Below are positions 62,292 through 64,000 of a DNA stretch of 64,000 nt, piece by piece. The position numbers and the translations under genes were made by a program. Every line of letters starts with the position of its first letter. Position 1 is the stretch's first letter. The notes below the pieces were generated by a model that was given only the letters and a program-made list of their open reading frames with translations, was not told the origin of the DNA and searched no databases. This DNA is from Nitrosomonas marina (GTDB lineage: Bacteria; Pseudomonadota; Gammaproteobacteria; Burkholderiales; Nitrosomonadaceae), in assembly GCF_900110145.1 (NCBI RefSeq), contig NZ_FOCP01000001.1:1-64000 (forward strand), in the 5' to 3' direction.

Positions 62292-64000
62292 TGAACCGCC
62301 TCCAGTTTCCGTATTCGTTATAAATTTTGCCGCGCGGCAGGCACAGCCCGATTAAAAGCAAACCGCAGACCATACTGGAAATCAGGGAAACTGTGCTTGT
62401 ATCGAAGAAAAACGGGGTAACCAGTAATGCTGTTCCCAAAGGCAATATAAAAAAACGAAATGCGCGGCCCGATTCGGCCAACGCAGTAACGGTTACCGTC
62501 AGTACCAGTGAACCAATCAAATGATCGGCATTCGCCATGCCCGCCTCAGTGCCGATTGTCACACGTGTAAACATCAGCCAGACCCCAACAGGAATGCAGA
62601 ATACCAGGTTCCAGGGTAGCGTCACGCCTCCGCCGAGCATTTCCTTGATAATGATGGATGGTTTCTGCGCAAAATCATCCTCAACCGTTTCCCATTTACC
62701 TTCATCTGTATCGCCCTGAAAAAAGACGCGCAAAAGAGAGCGGCCTTGTTTTTTTCTACGGTAAAGAAATTCGGTGGTGGCTATCAATTCATCCAAAGAA
62801 TAAGGAATCTGTATCAGCATCGCGGCCGCAGCAATTAAACATAGCGTGCACCATGTTCCAATCAGGATAGGTTGGATAATGATAAAGAAAATTGAAACAA
62901 TACCGAGTGGCACTATCATAATACCGAACAGTATCACCAGCCATGGCATGGTACGCCAGCGTCTGGACGAACCCATAATTCCGGTTAGTATTTCGAGCGC
63001 GTAAGTCATTGCCCCAAGTCCAGCATCCGGTACCGGCCAGGCTTTGGAAACCGAAGATGTAATGATCTCTTCAGTACCATTTTTTGGGTCCTGTAGCGAA
63101 CCTGAAAAGAAAGGTTCCCACACACTATCGATATGACCCAGCTGATAAGCACATAAATAGCGGGATATAAAAAAACCGATAAATGCCAGAATGATGATTG
63201 GCAATCGCTGAAACCAGCTAGATGGGGAATAGGTCCATCCTGGTGGTATGGTAGGCCCGGTTTGGGCGGCAACAGGTGAAATGCCCGGTACCGGTCTAGT
63301 CAAAACTGCAAAGCCCATGACAAGCATGCCAACTATTGTATCGTTTAAATAAGCAGCTGCCGTTGGCGCCCAGAAAATTAACGGTGCCCCAAGCAACCAG
63401 AGTCCCACTCCGCCACAAAGCCAACGCGCCAGACCAAAACGCCAGGATAACGAAACAAATGAGAGCACTAGCAGCGCTATACCAGATAAGACATCGCTCC
63501 AGATCATTGCCTGTGATTCATAACCCAGCGTATAAGGCGCCATTATCAGCCAGCCAGCCAGACCCATATTAAGAAAATGCGCCCAAATATTCTCGCTGTG
63601 CTGGCGGCGATAATCCGATTCGTGCTTTTCTCTGATTCGGTCTGCATTTTTATGTTTCTCTTGTGCAGCCCGCACCCAGTCTGGCTCCGTTATATGATTT
63701 CTTTCATACCAGGCAGCAGGGTCTTTTTTGAGACTGGCAACAATACTTTTCAATCCATCATAAATGCGATGTTTGGGCTGCCAATCAAGCAATTTTTGTG
63801 CCTGAGTAGTATCCAGATCGTAATGATCGGAAGCCAGATCAATCATAAATGGTTTAATAAAAGGCTTTTCACCACGGTCGATTACATCAGGAATAACGGG
63901 CTCTGCTTTTTCCTCCAACCACGCGCCCGATTTTGCCAGAAATTCAGGCATATCTATGGTTTGCCATTCTTTTTTACCAAATACCAGATACCCGATCCTA
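62284..64000 (-). CDS. Epimerase-tail / SPW / VKOR-like fusion membrane protein (5' end beyond window)
   Basis: The frame stays open through the right edge of the window, so the start is missing; the ATG at 63951 is probably internal. Counting from that Met, residues 1-85 look like the C-terminal part of an NAD-dependent epimerase (TTQAQKLLDWQPKHRIYDGL). Then come two SPW-type membrane modules (NIWAHFLNMGLAGWLIMAPYTLGY near 120-144 and a second near 185-215), a linker, and a membrane region (about 250-420) with the VKOR-like C368-x-x-C371 in TWCTLCLIAAA. It ends with four more helices. This combination is unusual. Coupled to the antiporter gene by an eight-base overlap. Confidence 0.75.
   Translation of the reverse strand, partial: RIGYLVFGKKEWQTIDMPEFLAKSGAWLEEKAEPVIPDVIDRGEKPFIKPFMIDLASDHYDLDTTQAQKLLDWQPKHRIYDGLKSIVASLKKDPAAWYERNHITEPDWVRAAQEKHKNADRIREKHESDYRRQHSENIWAHFLNMGLAGWLIMAPYTLGYESQAMIWSDVLSGIALLVLSFVSLSWRFGLARWLCGGVGLWLLGAPLIFWAPTAAAYLNDTIVGMLVMGFAVLTRPVPGISPVAAQTGPTIPPGWTYSPSSWFQRLPIIILAFIGFFISRYLCAYQLGHIDSVWEPFFSGSLQDPKNGTEEIITSSVSKAWPVPDAGLGAMTYALEILTGIMGSSRRWRTMPWLVILFGIMIVPLGIVSIFFIIIQPILIGTWCTLCLIAAAAMLIQIPYSLDELIATTEFLYRRKKQGRSLLRVFFQGDTDEGKWETVEDDFAQKPSIIIKEMLGGGVTLPWNLVFCIPVGVWLMFTRVTIGTEAGMANADHLIGSLVLTVTVTALAESGRAFRFFILPLGTALLVTPFFFDTSTVSLISSMVCGLLLIGLCLPRGKIYNEYGNWRRFIV

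Noticed and set aside
1-64000. CRISPR arrays, tRNA or rRNA genes, complete insertion sequences, prophage genes
   Set aside because: I looked for regularly spaced repeats, tRNA-like cloverleaf ends and transposase or integrase frames and found none.

Overview
The window looks like a chromosomal segment of a betaproteobacterium. The closest match I can recall is the ammonia-oxidising family Nitrosomonadaceae (Nitrosomonas-like). This is inferred from the mix of genes (bamC-dapA, yciB-yciI-parvulin, a rubredoxin pair, a TfpX/TfpZ-type protein, PEP-CTERM sorting, moderate GC) and not from any marker gene; there is no rRNA, tRNA, CRISPR array or intact insertion sequence here.

Left half (about 0.4-35 kb) is mostly housekeeping. 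It holds micro-lipoprotein genes, bamC-dapA, clpB behind a good heat-shock promoter, an LplT-type transporter, alr, a parvulin isomerase with yciI and yciB, rubredoxin and its reductase, mlaA, two BON-domain lipoproteins, a GlcD-type oxidase, a DUF211 + VIT-family pair, dapC-dapD, miaA, yacG, a Nudix-ThiE fusion, a DUF815 ATPase, argJ, a lipoprotein hydrolase, a macro-domain protein, a pilin accessory protein, tpmt, a ROK kinase, prfB with its programmed frameshift, and the ispD-ispF-thpR-tsaB-rimI run ending in a uracil-DNA glycosylase. Lysine/peptidoglycan precursor genes (dapA, dapC, dapD, alr) recur. Between the VIT gene and dapC lies a geneless stretch with a Fur-box-like site, a near-consensus sigma70 promoter and a strong terminator about 150 nt apart: a candidate iron-regulated small RNA.

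Middle (35-43 kb) is accessory. A palindromic element follows rimI. An AT-rich HNH-type gene is flanked by integron attC-like sequence with its stop codon inside the core site. A PEP-CTERM exported protein has a textbook sigma54 promoter, and five copies of a roughly 140-bp MITE-like repeat lie between 39.2 and 43.2 kb. The conserved rpsP-rimM-trmD-rplS operon follows.

Right part (45-64 kb) starts with small stress or redox genes (ArsC-like, IalB-like, DUF2024), then a surface-polysaccharide block: O-methyltransferase, O-antigen ligase family protein, FkbM methyltransferase and a glycosyltransferase-like protein on the minus strand. Divergent from it is a six-gene plus-strand operon: KdsB-like CMP transferase, HpcH/HpaI aldolase, 2-hydroxyacid dehydrogenase, NAD-dependent epimerase, HAD phosphatase and a 6-phosphogluconolactonase-type protein. 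It reads like a route to a CMP-activated 3-deoxy-ulosonic acid or similar sugar acid. Next come two linked genes typical of DUF4157 / contractile-injection-system cargo, a chimeric pseudogene (outer-membrane protein start joined to a frameshifted EAL domain), and, at the right edge, a cation antiporter translationally coupled to a large membrane protein that joins an SDR-epimerase tail, SPW-type membrane segments and a VKOR-like CxxC region.
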